A stretch of 64,000 nt of DNA from an uncultured Alphaproteobacteria bacterium (GCA_943788635.1 CALSRA010000040.1:1-64000), one strand, 5' to 3'; counted from the first letter of the stretch, positions 35,109-44,248 are shown. Translations and numbers: made by a program. Notes: generated by a model not told the origin, from the letters alone.

Positions 35109-37112
35109 CTAACCGCCGGTTTCCTTTGGCGAAGGGATATCTGCCGGCAAACCCGCCTCCGTCATACGGTGTTTGAAACCGTGACCGTTATGATATTCGT
35201 GACACAACGTGCATTCCTGACGTACTTCGCCCTCTGCATGGCATCCAACACACGTTTGGTTATCAATTGATTTAAAATTGCTGGCGAATTCAAGCGGATT
35301 GAACTGCTTGAACGATGCCGCAAATTCCGCATTCTCATCCATCTTGTGGCAGGTTTCACAGGCCTGCCCCAACCCGAGAAGGTTCAGATGCGGCACATGC
35401 GAATAGCGGACATGCCGCTGTTTGGAGACCGCGCCCAGGGACCAGGCAATCTGCAGCGAGTCAGGCTTGTCCTTAACCTCGTTGACCGAGTGACACTTCA
35501 CACAAGCGCCAGGGCCGTCTGACTGGGACAGGATCGTATCCCGCATATCGTCACTGACGCCTTCACCGCCCGCCGCCGCCAGATCAACCCAGGCCTTGGC
35601 AACGGGGTCGCCGTGACGGACGGGGCGATACCGCAGTGACAGGGCATCGGCGAACCAACCTCCGGCCACGGCTTCCGCCGGCGCTTCATACTCTTCATTC
35701 GCCGCCCATGCGCAACCAACCTGATGCAGCAGATCGGATGACAAACCGGAGAACAGCGTCGCGGCACCAGGCTTGCCATCGACTTTCTCCATCAATGCCT
35801 CGCCGCCGCTTTCAACCATGCCCATCACAAGCTCGCCGACAGGCTCACTGTATTCCGCCATGTCTTCGCCATCTTCAAGACCAAGCAGCATGATCGCCGT
35901 CGCCGGCAGGACCTCCAGGGAAACAGATTCGTATTCTTCGTCGCTTTCCGGCGCATCTCCATCGCCCATGCCGAGATCGAACCGCAACTTCTTGAGATCT
36001 TCCTTCAGCGCTGCGGCTTCCGTGATATCCGCCATCCGCTCCTGCACCGTATCGACGATTTCACCAGCCTGTTCGAGCGATGCCACCGAAGGGCCGCACG
36101 CTTCACGAACCGCTGCGATATCAAACGGGTTTTCTTCGAATTCAGGCAAGGCAAAGACAACGAGTTCCCGGCCGCCGATCTGATCCTCGTGGCAACCGGC
36201 ACAGGTCTGCTCGAACGACTTTACCGGAACATTCCGGCCGGAAAGGCCTGCGTCATGACAGGTGACACAACGGTCCTTAGGCGCGCGGTCCACGAAACGC
36301 GGGTCTTCGAAATGCTTGCCAAAATGATTGGTATGATCAAATGCGATCGCGGTACGGCGACGCGACGGGTAGGTATCGCTAAATGCCGGATGCCCGTTCG
36401 AGAAGCTCTCGAACGCTTTCTCATGGCAAGCGCTGCACTGCTGATCCGCCAGCTTGACGATACTTGTATTATCGCCCTTGTGCTCGGTATGGCACATCGT
36501 GCATTTGGTCTGCCGCTCACCACCCGCGGTTTTGAATGTCTCGTTATGCGGCGCCGTTGCGGCACCATCGAAGGTGTGGCAACTCTCACAGGATTGCGAC
36601 AAAGTGCCAGGCGACCAGGCCGCCTTGAGCCAAGTTGCGGCATCCTGGTCATGCGGCTCGTGGCAGGTCGCGCATCCGCCGGCGCTGGTGAACTTGGAAT
36701 GGGCGCCGGACAATTCACCCGGGTTGACCGTATTGATCGCCCGCGCATCGTCGCCGTAAAAACTGAACGCGGCAATCAGCGCAACAACGAGCGCCGCCGC
36801 CAGCATCGTAAATCTGGCGCGATAGTTGCGCAGTGATGGAATGGGCTTGCAGGCCGCATGCTGGTTGCAGCACTTGCCATCCGGCAAGGGGCCGGTTTCA
36901 CACGGGCCGCCGCTTCGCACCGACCGCCGGCATTCCCATCGGTCATTGTTGAAATAAGGCGAGCATTCGCTGACGCCGCCGCAGGAACCTTCACTGGAGG
37001 GGCCGCGTCCACATGGCTTCCCCCAAAAACTGAGCCTTCCGCAACGAAACGGAAAGTTCGGCCGCTCATAGGGGCTCTTGTCCTGCCTGAAACGATCCGG
37101 ATCTGTAATCAT
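35109..37112 (-). CDS. Membrane-anchored decaheme c-type cytochrome with Cys-rich N-terminus
   Basis: The 667-residue protein starts at ATG 37112, overlapping the preceding stop (ATGA). A cytoplasm-facing N-terminal segment of about 90 residues holds nine Cys in two related modules (KPCGRGPSSEGSC; GGPCETGPLPDGKCC). One membrane helix follows (MLAAALVVALIAAFSFYG). The periplasmic part has ten CxxCH sites: CATCH, CESCH, CTMCH, CSACH, CVTCH, CAGCH, then after a long acidic heme-free insert CVKCH, CETCH, CVGCH and CTLCH. Helical topology makes it the likely electron acceptor of the adjacent diheme b protein. It resembles no named family as a whole. Confidence 0.88.
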   Translation of the reverse strand: MITDPDRFRQDKSPYERPNFPFRCGRLSFWGKPCGRGPSSEGSCGGVSECSPYFNNDRWECRRSVRSGGPCETGPLPDGKCCNQHAACKPIPSLRNYRARFTMLAAALVVALIAAFSFYGDDARAINTVNPGELSGAHSKFTSAGGCATCHEPHDQDAATWLKAAWSPGTLSQSCESCHTFDGAATAPHNETFKTAGGERQTKCTMCHTEHKGDNTSIVKLADQQCSACHEKAFESFSNGHPAFSDTYPSRRRTAIAFDHTNHFGKHFEDPRFVDRAPKDRCVTCHDAGLSGRNVPVKSFEQTCAGCHEDQIGGRELVVFALPEFEENPFDIAAVREACGPSVASLEQAGEIVDTVQERMADITEAAALKEDLKKLRFDLGMGDGDAPESDEEYESVSLEVLPATAIMLLGLEDGEDMAEYSEPVGELVMGMVESGGEALMEKVDGKPGAATLFSGLSSDLLHQVGCAWAANEEYEAPAEAVAGGWFADALSLRYRPVRHGDPVAKAWVDLAAAGGEGVSDDMRDTILSQSDGPGACVKCHSVNEVKDKPDSLQIAWSLGAVSKQRHVRYSHVPHLNLLGLGQACETCHKMDENAEFAASFKQFNPLEFASNFKSIDNQTCVGCHAEGEVRQECTLCHEYHNGHGFKHRMTEAGLPADIPSPKETGG

Positions 37113-37930
37113 AGGGAATACACATTTACTAGAATGAAGTGCCAGACAGCCATGATGATGACAGCCATCGATAGCGGCACATGGACCAGGAGCCACTTCT
37201 TCAAAAGCCCCTGACAGGCGTAATGCCGGTCAATCAGACATTTGAGCTCGCCCAGCTCGATAACCTGATCGAAATATTCCACTTCCGGATCATTCAGGTA
37301 ACGTCGCGCGGCAACACCCGGGCCGCGCAACCAATGCCCGGCGGCGTCGCCACCAACAACGTGACTGACCCAGAAACGCGGACGCGAAAAGAACCAGTTC
37401 AAGGTACCGATATAATGCTTCGCCACGGTATCGCTGCCGGTTTTCTCGGTGCACTCAAACACAAGCGCTTCGACTTTTTCGCGGATTTCAGCAATTTCAG
37501 CGGGAATACGCTCATAGATAATTTCGATTTCAGTCTGCGCCAGGCGACGCGGCAACATCCGGGAAATTCCGTAACCGAGCAGCCCGGTAATACTGACGAG
37601 ATAGAAAAGAAAAGTCAGCACACGTTCATACAAGCCGATCGGCCAGACCAGACCTGCGTGCAACCAGAACATCGCAATTGCCAGAAGACCGGCGGCAACA
37701 TGGAAGGCAAGCCAGAAGCGCGCGCTGCCCAATGGCACCATCGACATGCGTTTGCGCACGTTAAAGAAACCCAATGACAGCATGATGACCAGCAGGACGC
37801 AACCGGTGATGATGGACGGATCACCGAGATCCAGCCAGGCTTTATGCGAAGCCCATGCCGCGGCCGCAAACACCGCTATGCTTAACACGCCGAAAGTCAC
37901 AATTGCTCCGGACGAGCGTCCCTGTGCCAT
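37109..37930 (-). CDS. Diheme b-type membrane protein of cytochrome cluster
   Basis: The 273-residue integral membrane protein has about five helices. Helix 3 has FHVAAGLLAIAMFWLH and the last helix VHVPLSMAVIIMAVWH. Each contains two His separated by 13 residues, the H-x13-H spacing that binds two stacked b hemes in quinol-oxidising cytochromes b. A hydrophilic stretch lies between helices 4 and 5. Its start (TAATG) overlaps the stop of the ferredoxin-fusion gene, and its end (ATGA) overlaps the decaheme start, so the three are a tightly coupled complex. It probably exchanges electrons with the quinone pool. Confidence 0.82.
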   Translation of the reverse strand: MAQGRSSGAIVTFGVLSIAVFAAAAWASHKAWLDLGDPSIITGCVLLVIMLSLGFFNVRKRMSMVPLGSARFWLAFHVAAGLLAIAMFWLHAGLVWPIGLYERVLTFLFYLVSITGLLGYGISRMLPRRLAQTEIEIIYERIPAEIAEIREKVEALVFECTEKTGSDTVAKHYIGTLNWFFSRPRFWVSHVVGGDAAGHWLRGPGVAARRYLNDPEVEYFDQVIELGELKCLIDRHYACQGLLKKWLLVHVPLSMAVIIMAVWHFILVNVYSL

Positions 37931-39576
37931 TACGCTGCCCCCGACGGATTGAAGTCTTGAAAGTGCACCCGGCTCAATGCGCCATGCGGACAGGCCCTGA
38001 CACAGGCCGGCCCCCCTGGATTGTCATCACAGAAGTCGCATTTGGTCGCCTTGAAAATCGCCTTCCCTGTGTTCGGGTCCGTAATCGTATGGCCGTCACT
38101 GTTACGGATAGCGACCATCGCGATATTATTGTACGGGCACGAATTCGCGCAGGTCGCACAACCGATGCAGGTCAAATCGTTGATCACGACAATCCCGGTT
38201 TCAACCGTCCTGTGAATCGCGCCTGTCGGACACCCGATCATGCAAACCGGGTCTGCACAATGCATGCAGGCATTCGCGACCATTATATTGTCGAACGTAC
38301 GACCGTGACGCCGGAACCTTGGATTGCCGCCATGCGTCGATGCGCAGGCGCGAACACAATCATCGCAGCGAACGCAGCGATCCAACTCGATAACCATCGA
38401 CCGGGTGGCGTTGATAAACCGCTCTTCCACGGCCCATTCCATCATCGCGTCATCGGCAACCGGCGTCGAAGCCAATTCCATTGTCGTCGATTCGGGAGCC
38501 TCCATGAACGGGAAGACATGCTCTTCAAGAACCGGTGCCGGAACGCGAATCACGTCGACATAACCCAGCGCCGTCAAAGAGGTATACAGCGCGATGTCGG
38601 AAATTTCCGGGTTCTTCCAGGCGGTATAAAGCTCACCCAACCCGAAATGGTCGCCCGCACCGAGATAGGTCAGGGTCCGCTCGCCATTTCCGTGCTTCAC
38701 ACTGACCCGCGCAAACCCGGCCCGGATCATCAGAACGCCATCGGGATACTCACCCTGGCGCGCAATACCCGGCTCCTTGGCGCTACCGGACTGCCGCTGC
38801 TTCTGGAACGCAACGTTCCAGTCAAACGAGCCATAGGTTTCGAACAGCACCTTATCGACAACAGCCTGCAGCGCATCCTCGTCCAAGCGCGAGAACATGA
38901 CGCTTTCCTGAAGATGCGTCTTCAACGCATTTTCGCGATAGCGCTGGTCGATCATCCGGCGCCAGCCTTCATCATACTTGCGCAATTCACGAAGGCCCTG
39001 CCAGCGAATCTCCAACAGCGTGGCGTCCTGCTCTGCAAAAATCGTCGCCGTGCGCGGCACCCGCCCCAGTGCGGCAAGCTCCCCAAACAGGGCACCATCC
39101 TCAAGCTTCGCCGTACGATGCTTGTCCAGTACTGCCGGCACGTCCTGCAGGAATACCCGCGCGTTGGCGCTGCCGGTACCGCCCCGCAGCCCCTGGGACT
39201 GGTAATGTGAAATATCGCGCACTTCCGGGACCCGCGAATTCGTCCAGAGCTGCGACAGCGCTTCGAAAAATCCCTTGCGGCGACGCGACTGCCGGCCAAG
39301 CATGGATTGCGGCAATTCCGGCGCCAGAACAACGCGCAAACTGCCGTCCAGAACCAGAAACGCCGAATTGCCGTAATCACCTTCGCGAACAACGATATCG
39401 CCGGAACGGAAACGGACAATCCGCGTATCGTTCAGCAACACCCCGTGCAATGGCGTATGTTTTGGAAATTTATCCGACTCGATCGCCGCAATATCAGGTC
39501 GGCGCAAAAGCCCCTCGACGTCTTCCGACGTCATCTCCGCACCGAAAGGAGTCGACCACCGTTGTGGCCGCTCCAT
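37930..39576 (-). CDS. Double cyclic-nucleotide-binding protein fused to four [4Fe-4S] motifs
   Basis: From ATG 39576 (behind GGGAG) the 548-residue protein begins with two CRP-type cNMP-binding domains: one with IVVREGDYGNSAFLVLDGSL and GALFGELAALGRVPRTATIF, the second with GVLMIRAGFARVSVKHGNGE and GAGDHFGLGELY. A polyferredoxin follows with four Cys sets: CVRCDDCVRACAS, CMHCADPVCMIGCP, CIGCATCANSCP and CDFCDDNPGGPACVRACP, the DmsB/HybA electron-transfer pattern. There is no helix-turn-helix. Nucleotide or another effector could gate electron flow. The longer GTG start at 39603 is less supported. It is coupled by overlap to the b-type protein downstream. Confidence 0.9.
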   Translation of the reverse strand: MERPQRWSTPFGAEMTSEDVEGLLRRPDIAAIESDKFPKHTPLHGVLLNDTRIVRFRSGDIVVREGDYGNSAFLVLDGSLRVVLAPELPQSMLGRQSRRRKGFFEALSQLWTNSRVPEVRDISHYQSQGLRGGTGSANARVFLQDVPAVLDKHRTAKLEDGALFGELAALGRVPRTATIFAEQDATLLEIRWQGLRELRKYDEGWRRMIDQRYRENALKTHLQESVMFSRLDEDALQAVVDKVLFETYGSFDWNVAFQKQRQSGSAKEPGIARQGEYPDGVLMIRAGFARVSVKHGNGERTLTYLGAGDHFGLGELYTAWKNPEISDIALYTSLTALGYVDVIRVPAPVLEEHVFPFMEAPESTTMELASTPVADDAMMEWAVEERFINATRSMVIELDRCVRCDDCVRACASTHGGNPRFRRHGRTFDNIMVANACMHCADPVCMIGCPTGAIHRTVETGIVVINDLTCIGCATCANSCPYNNIAMVAIRNSDGHTITDPNTGKAIFKATKCDFCDDNPGGPACVRACPHGALSRVHFQDFNPSGAA

Positions 39577-39672
39577 CGTTGCTACTCCCGCGACTTCCAC
39601 CAAAACTTCAGCCCCCGTAATGCTTCCGATTGCTACTCAACACCCCACCGGGCGAGCAACAAGACCGCTTAC

Positions 39673-40623
39673 TTACTTAAACTCTTTCGGAAGCATACCG
39701 CCGACAGCGCCGGTCAGGTCCTTGCCTTTGACCGCCTCTGACAGCGCCTGGCCATTGGCCACGCTCGGATCGGAAAGCAGCGCGCCAGCTTCTGGTACCT
39801 GCCCCTTCACCGCCTCAAGCACAGCCGTTGCGGTTGCAATCCGCTTTTCCTGTGCCGCCTTGTATTTTGCGTGATCGGACTTCGACATCGCCTGCGTCGC
39901 GCTCACCAGTGCAGCGGCCTGACCAACCACATACATCTGCGACATCTCGGCCGGTGTCATTTCCTGGTTTTCGGTGACGTTCGGCGGATAGAAGCGATGC
40001 CGGACCGTGCCCTGGCTATACGCAACCAGTTCGAAACCCGGGTTCAACGGGTGCCCGGCGTCGAGCATCGCCGCGGCATCTTTCGCATCCAGCTCGTCGC
40101 GCGCCAAACCGTGACAAGCCATGCAATTGGATGCCACATCGAACAACTTCGACGGCCGGATCATGCCCGCGGCCTCAGCCTTCGCAAACCGTTCCGCCTT
40201 GTGAGCAGCCGGTTCGGCATCGCGCTTGACGCCCTTGCCATAATCATTGTGTACGGTGATCCAGTCGGAAGCCGCGCCATGACAGCTTTCGCAAGAAGGA
40301 CCGGCGACCTGCTTCGGCTTGGCGCCCGCGTCTTTCTTTTCTTCGCTGTAATGGCAAATCGTGCAGGTCTCGGACCGCTTCATCCGCTTGTCGCCGACCG
40401 CCTTGACGATAGCCTTCGCTTTCTCGTTCTTGTGGATACCCTTGAACGATTTGAAATGTTCAGTGCCTTCCCATACCTTGGCTTCCGCCGTATGGCATTC
40501 CTGACATTTCTTGGGCCCGACCTTGAAGGGGGCAGCTTCGGCCTGCGACGTTGCAGCCAGCAATCCAGCCAGCGCAAAAATCGACAACACCGCGAATACT
40601 TTCTCAGAGATTTTCTTCAGCAT
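39673..40623 (-). CDS. Tetraheme c554-like cytochrome
   Basis: The 316-residue exported protein (signal AVLSIFALAGLLAATSQAEA) has four CxxCH sites: KCQECHTAEAKVWEGTEHFK, CTICHYSE, CESCHGAASDWI and CMACHGL. The order and the ExxHxxxF region resemble cytochrome c554 proteins, which shuttle electrons in the periplasm. A heme-free C-terminal helical part is rich in Ala, Lys and Gln. It is the first gene of the cluster, 96 bp before the cNMP/ferredoxin gene. Confidence 0.9.
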   Translation of the reverse strand: MLKKISEKVFAVLSIFALAGLLAATSQAEAAPFKVGPKKCQECHTAEAKVWEGTEHFKSFKGIHKNEKAKAIVKAVGDKRMKRSETCTICHYSEEKKDAGAKPKQVAGPSCESCHGAASDWITVHNDYGKGVKRDAEPAAHKAERFAKAEAAGMIRPSKLFDVASNCMACHGLARDELDAKDAAAMLDAGHPLNPGFELVAYSQGTVRHRFYPPNVTENQEMTPAEMSQMYVVGQAAALVSATQAMSKSDHAKYKAAQEKRIATATAVLEAVKGQVPEAGALLSDPSVANGQALSEAVKGKDLTGAVGGMLPKEFK

Positions 40624-40799
40624 AACACCCCCTGCGGTAAAAGCTCATCTGGCGGCCAAGCCAACGAGGCCAACAACTTACCATTCAACAGGTAAACTAC
40701 CGTCCGGACAAGCCATTCTCAAGCAATATTGCAACATTAAGCGACTCTTTATCCCTTGCCAACTGACATCGGATAAACAGTCGAATAACAAAACGAAGT

Positions 40800-41625
40800 T
40801 TAGAGGAGATTAATACGCATGTTTTCACGCGCAACGATTGCGCCGGGCCACACAGAACGTGATTCGGCTTCAAGTTGTTCCATGAATCCATCCTCATGGT
40901 CAGGGTCGTGGTGGAAAATGGCGAGCATCTTAGCATCTGCTGCTCGCGCCAACCGGATTCCTTCCTGCCATGTGGAATGGCCCCAGCCGACCTTGCCCGG
41001 GAATTCGTCATCCGTGTAGGTCGAATCGTAAATCACCAGATCCGCCCCCTCGATCAGTGCCAGCACGTTTTCATCCGGCTTGCCGGGCACATGCTCGGTA
41101 TCGGTGACGTAACACATTGACTTGCCCTTATATTCCACCCGGTAGCCGGTCGCACCGAACGGGTGATTCAGCGGCATCGTCCGAACCTGTATATCACCGT
41201 AGAGCTTGAAATTTTCCCCCGCCCGGAAATCCTCGAAATTCAGCGTACTGCGCATCGCTTCGAGCGGTACCGGAAAGGTCGGCATGGTCATCTGGCCGGC
41301 AAGGATCCGTTTGATACCGCCGTCGTCGCTGACATGGCCCGCCATGATCGTAAAGGAACTGCCTTCATGGAAGGCCGGCGAAAAGAACGGGAACCCGTTG
41401 ATATGGTCCCAGTGTGTGTGGGAAAGCAGCAGATGCGCGTCATAAACATTCTTGCGCAACAGCCAGTGCCCGAGATTTCGAATTCCCGTCCCCGCATCAA
41501 AAATGAGACGACGACCACCGCAGGCAACCTCGACGCAACTTGTGTTCCCGCCAAAGGCGACATGTTTTGGGTGACGGCGTGGCAATACTGCCCCGAACGC
41601 CCCAGAACTTGACCTTGAAACTCAT
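40800..41625 (-). pseudogene. MBL-fold hydrolase (PhnP-like), one frameshift
   Basis: The native start is ATG 41625 behind AGAAGG, reading MSFKVKFWGVRGSIATPSP. An extra A in the run at 41565-41568 breaks the frame. Removing it joins KHVAFGGNTSCVEVACGGRR, and the rest carries LLSHTHWDHINGFPFFSPAF (HxHxDH metal site), RTMPLNHPFGATGYRVEYKG and YDSTYTDDEFPGKVGWGHST. FWGVRGS at the start is typical of COG1235/PhnP-like hydrolases of cyclic phosphates. It lies just ahead of the cytochrome cluster that contains cNMP-binding domains, which makes a nucleotide link conceivable. The lesion is a one-base homopolymer change. Confidence 0.85.
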
Positions 41626-41697
41626 CGCGCCGGACCTTCTGCTACTCTACCCCATAAAATCCCCAACTCAATCAACGCTGAACCTTCCGGGCAATGC

Positions 41698-41713
41698 TGT
41701 GATGCCTGTCACT
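41698..41713. promoter_or_regulatory. CRP/FNR-like dyad upstream of the MBL-fold gene
   Basis: TGTGA-TGCCTG-TCACT, one base from the CRP palindrome, lies 73 bases before the MBL-hydrolase start in the gap to the acetolactate-synthase-like gene. It is similar to the perfect site in the cytochrome cluster. Confidence 0.4.
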
Positions 41714-41805
41714 CCCTGTGACTATTTTTTAACAAAATCAGCTATCTCAGCATCGCCCGAAAAGTCAGATTGTCATCATTGGGGCATACTTCGCAGTCAA
41801 GGAAA

Positions 41806-43467
41806 TCAGATCGTAAACTGCAGATCACCCAACCGCTTGGTCAGCTTCATGTTTTCCGCATAATCGATCGGAACGGCGAGAAGCGCCGGCCCGTCCTGCG
41901 CAAACGCCTCCGTCAGCGCCCCGGGCAATTGATCGGCGGCGGTGAGGGTCTTGCCCCACATGCCGAACGACTGCGCCAGCAGTTCGAAATCCGGATTTCC
42001 GAAGGAAAGCTCGGAATGCTTGCCGTCGAAATGGTTCTGCTGCTTCCACTTGATGAGGCCGTATTCGCCATCGATCCAGACCATGATCACGGCATTGAGC
42101 TTGCGCCGGACCATCGTTTCCAGATCCTGCACATTCATCAGGAACCCGGCATCGCCGCAGATTGCCAGAACCTTGCGGTCCGGCAGGGCGACTTTCGCAC
42201 CCATCGCCCCTGGCAGGGCGAAACCCATGGAACAGAAGCCATTGGAAATCAGGCAGGTGTTCGGCACATCGCACTGATAATAGCGCGAGATCCACATCTT
42301 GTGGGCACCGACATCGCTGAGCAGGATATCATCCGGACCCAGCGCCTCGCGCACATCCCAAAGCACCTTCTGCGGCTTCATCGGGAAGGACGCATCGTCC
42401 TTCTCCATGGCGAAATCATCGAGGATCGTATCGCGCATCTTCTTGTGATCTTCGATGTTGAACAGCGGCAGCTTGCCCTCATTGTCAAACCGGACATTGA
42501 GTTCTTCATTGATCTGCCACAGCGCATCAGCCACGTCGGACACGATATCGACTTCCACCGGATAATCGGTATCGACCTCGGCCGGCCAGAAATCGATGTG
42601 GATGATCTTCTTGTCGCCCTTGTTCCAGAACGACGGCGCGAACTCGACCAGATCGTAACCGACAGAAATGATGACATCGGCTGCATCGGTTGCTTCGATG
42701 ATATGGTCACGCCCCTGCAGGCCCATGGTGAAGAGGCAATGCGGATCGGTCCGCGGTACAGCACCCTTGCCCATGAATGTATTGACCACCCCGATGCCCG
42801 ACTTGTGCGCCAGACGAACGAGCTGCTGCGCAGCGCGTTTGCGGACCGCGCCGTTGCCGGCGATGATCAGCGGTTTTTTCGCGGACGCAATGATATCGAC
42901 CGCCTGCTTGATCGCCTTGTGATCGGCTGCCGGACGGCGCGTTTTGCCGGTTTTCATTGGCTGCAGGTCTACATTGTTCTCCGCGATATCTTCGGGGAGT
43001 TCGATGACGGTCGCACCGGGCTTTTCAGCTTCGGCGATCTTGAACGCCTTGCGCACGACTTCGGGAATATTCCGCTCGTCGTAAATCGAATGCGCCCATT
43101 TCGAAATCGGCCGGAACATGGCAATCGCGTCCATGTTCTGATGGCTTTCCTTGTGCAGGCGGGTCGTCGATGCCTGACCGATAATGGTCACCACCGGCGC
43201 ACGATCCATGTTGGCATCGGCCACACCGGTCACCAGGTTGGTCGCGCCCGGCCCGAGCGTCGCCAGACAAATGCCGGACTTGCCGGTCAAACGTCCATAA
43301 ACATCGGCAGCAAATGCCGCTGCCTGTTCATGCCGGCACAGCACGAAATCGATCGGGCTATCATTTAACGACAGCATCGTATCGGCGTTCTCTTCGCCGG
43401 GAATGCCGAATATGTACTCTACGCCCTCGTTTTCGAGACAACGTACAAATAAATCAGAAGCCTTCAT
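41806..43467 (-). CDS. ThDP-dependent acetolactate-synthase-like enzyme
   Basis: The 553-residue enzyme has the pyrimidine-binding half (EYIFGIPGEENADTMLSL, FVLCRHEQAAAFAADVYGR with the catalytic Glu region GIPGEEN), a central FAD/regulatory-type domain (PLIIAGNGAVRKRAAQQL), and a ThDP-binding half with AICGDAGFLMNVQDLETMV and MVWIDGEYGLIKWKQQNHF (GDG...N-like). It resembles catabolic acetolactate synthase (AlsS) or related pyruvate-decarboxylating enzymes more than IlvB, and no small subunit gene is nearby. It would condense or decarboxylate pyruvate. It is separated from the cytochrome cluster by the MBL gene. Confidence 0.85.
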   Translation of the reverse strand: MKASDLFVRCLENEGVEYIFGIPGEENADTMLSLNDSPIDFVLCRHEQAAAFAADVYGRLTGKSGICLATLGPGATNLVTGVADANMDRAPVVTIIGQASTTRLHKESHQNMDAIAMFRPISKWAHSIYDERNIPEVVRKAFKIAEAEKPGATVIELPEDIAENNVDLQPMKTGKTRRPAADHKAIKQAVDIIASAKKPLIIAGNGAVRKRAAQQLVRLAHKSGIGVVNTFMGKGAVPRTDPHCLFTMGLQGRDHIIEATDAADVIISVGYDLVEFAPSFWNKGDKKIIHIDFWPAEVDTDYPVEVDIVSDVADALWQINEELNVRFDNEGKLPLFNIEDHKKMRDTILDDFAMEKDDASFPMKPQKVLWDVREALGPDDILLSDVGAHKMWISRYYQCDVPNTCLISNGFCSMGFALPGAMGAKVALPDRKVLAICGDAGFLMNVQDLETMVRRKLNAVIMVWIDGEYGLIKWKQQNHFDGKHSELSFGNPDFELLAQSFGMWGKTLTAADQLPGALTEAFAQDGPALLAVPIDYAENMKLTKRLGDLQFTI

Positions 43468-43585
43468 AAAGTTCCCCTCTAGTCTTCTAGCGGATTAATC
43501 AAGAAATTCGCCCCGAGACGTAGTATGGCATTCGTTTTCTCTCGGTCAATGCGAACTATTCGTTTTTGGCTCATTTCTGCGGTAT

Positions 43586-44248
43586 TCAAGGATGCAACCG
43601 TATTGAAATGCGCCGGTTCTTCTCCCGGTTCCCCGGGATCACTTCTCCAAAAAGGTCACGATTCGGATATTTTGGTTTCACGTCTGCGTAGCCGGATGCC
43701 TTCATGCGAACGGGCTCGGTTCCGGAAGTAATGAGATAACGTACGACCCCGGTCGCCCGCGCGGTGGACAATTCCCAGTTGGAGGGGAATCGGGGTGTAT
43801 TGATCGGTGCGTCATCGGTATGCCCCTCCACATCCACGTAATACAGGTCATACGGCGGTTGGGCTAATTGATAAGAAATTTCGACCAGTATTTTCTGCGC
43901 CGTCGGCAACAGCTCGGCAGAGCCCGGACGGAAAAACGAGCGGTTGGAAAATTCGATAACCACACCGGCCTCGTCAAAGCCTGTCTGCACTTCTTCCTGA
44001 TCGATCTGCACTTCTTCCAGAATCGAATTCAGGTTTTGCGCCAGGTTGAACATTGGCCGCTTGGGCGCTTCATCCGTCCCCAGCTCCTTTTTGATGCCGG
44101 CCATTGCTTCTTCGAAGCGCGGTATATCCACCTTGGAAAACGACACCAGCATGACGAAAAACGCCATCAGCAACGTGATCGCATCCGCATAAGTCGTCAT
44201 CCAGCTTTCGTCTTCCTCAGGCGCTGTATTTTGCCGTTTGCGCGCCAT
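43586..44248 (-). CDS. motB: MotB flagellar stator protein
   Basis: The roughly 220-residue protein has one N-terminal helix with the ion-conducting Asp (WMTTYADAITLLMAFFVML), a linker, and an OmpA-type peptidoglycan-binding domain (FFRPGSAELLPTAQKILVEI, YVDVEGHTDDAPI, NWELSTARATGVVRYLI, NREKNRRISIRL). It anchors the stator to the wall. The start ATG at 44248 overlaps the MotA stop TGA; a GTG one codon earlier is possible. Pairing with MotA is obvious from overlap and order. Confidence 0.93.
   Translation of the reverse strand: MARKRQNTAPEEDESWMTTYADAITLLMAFFVMLVSFSKVDIPRFEEAMAGIKKELGTDEAPKRPMFNLAQNLNSILEEVQIDQEEVQTGFDEAGVVIEFSNRSFFRPGSAELLPTAQKILVEISYQLAQPPYDLYYVDVEGHTDDAPINTPRFPSNWELSTARATGVVRYLITSGTEPVRMKASGYADVKPKYPNRDLFGEVIPGNREKNRRISIRLHP

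Noticed and set aside
41770-43368. Long plus-strand ORF of 532 codons
   Set aside because: It is the shadow of the ThDP enzyme on the other strand, and is rich in His/Arg/Gln without any domain.
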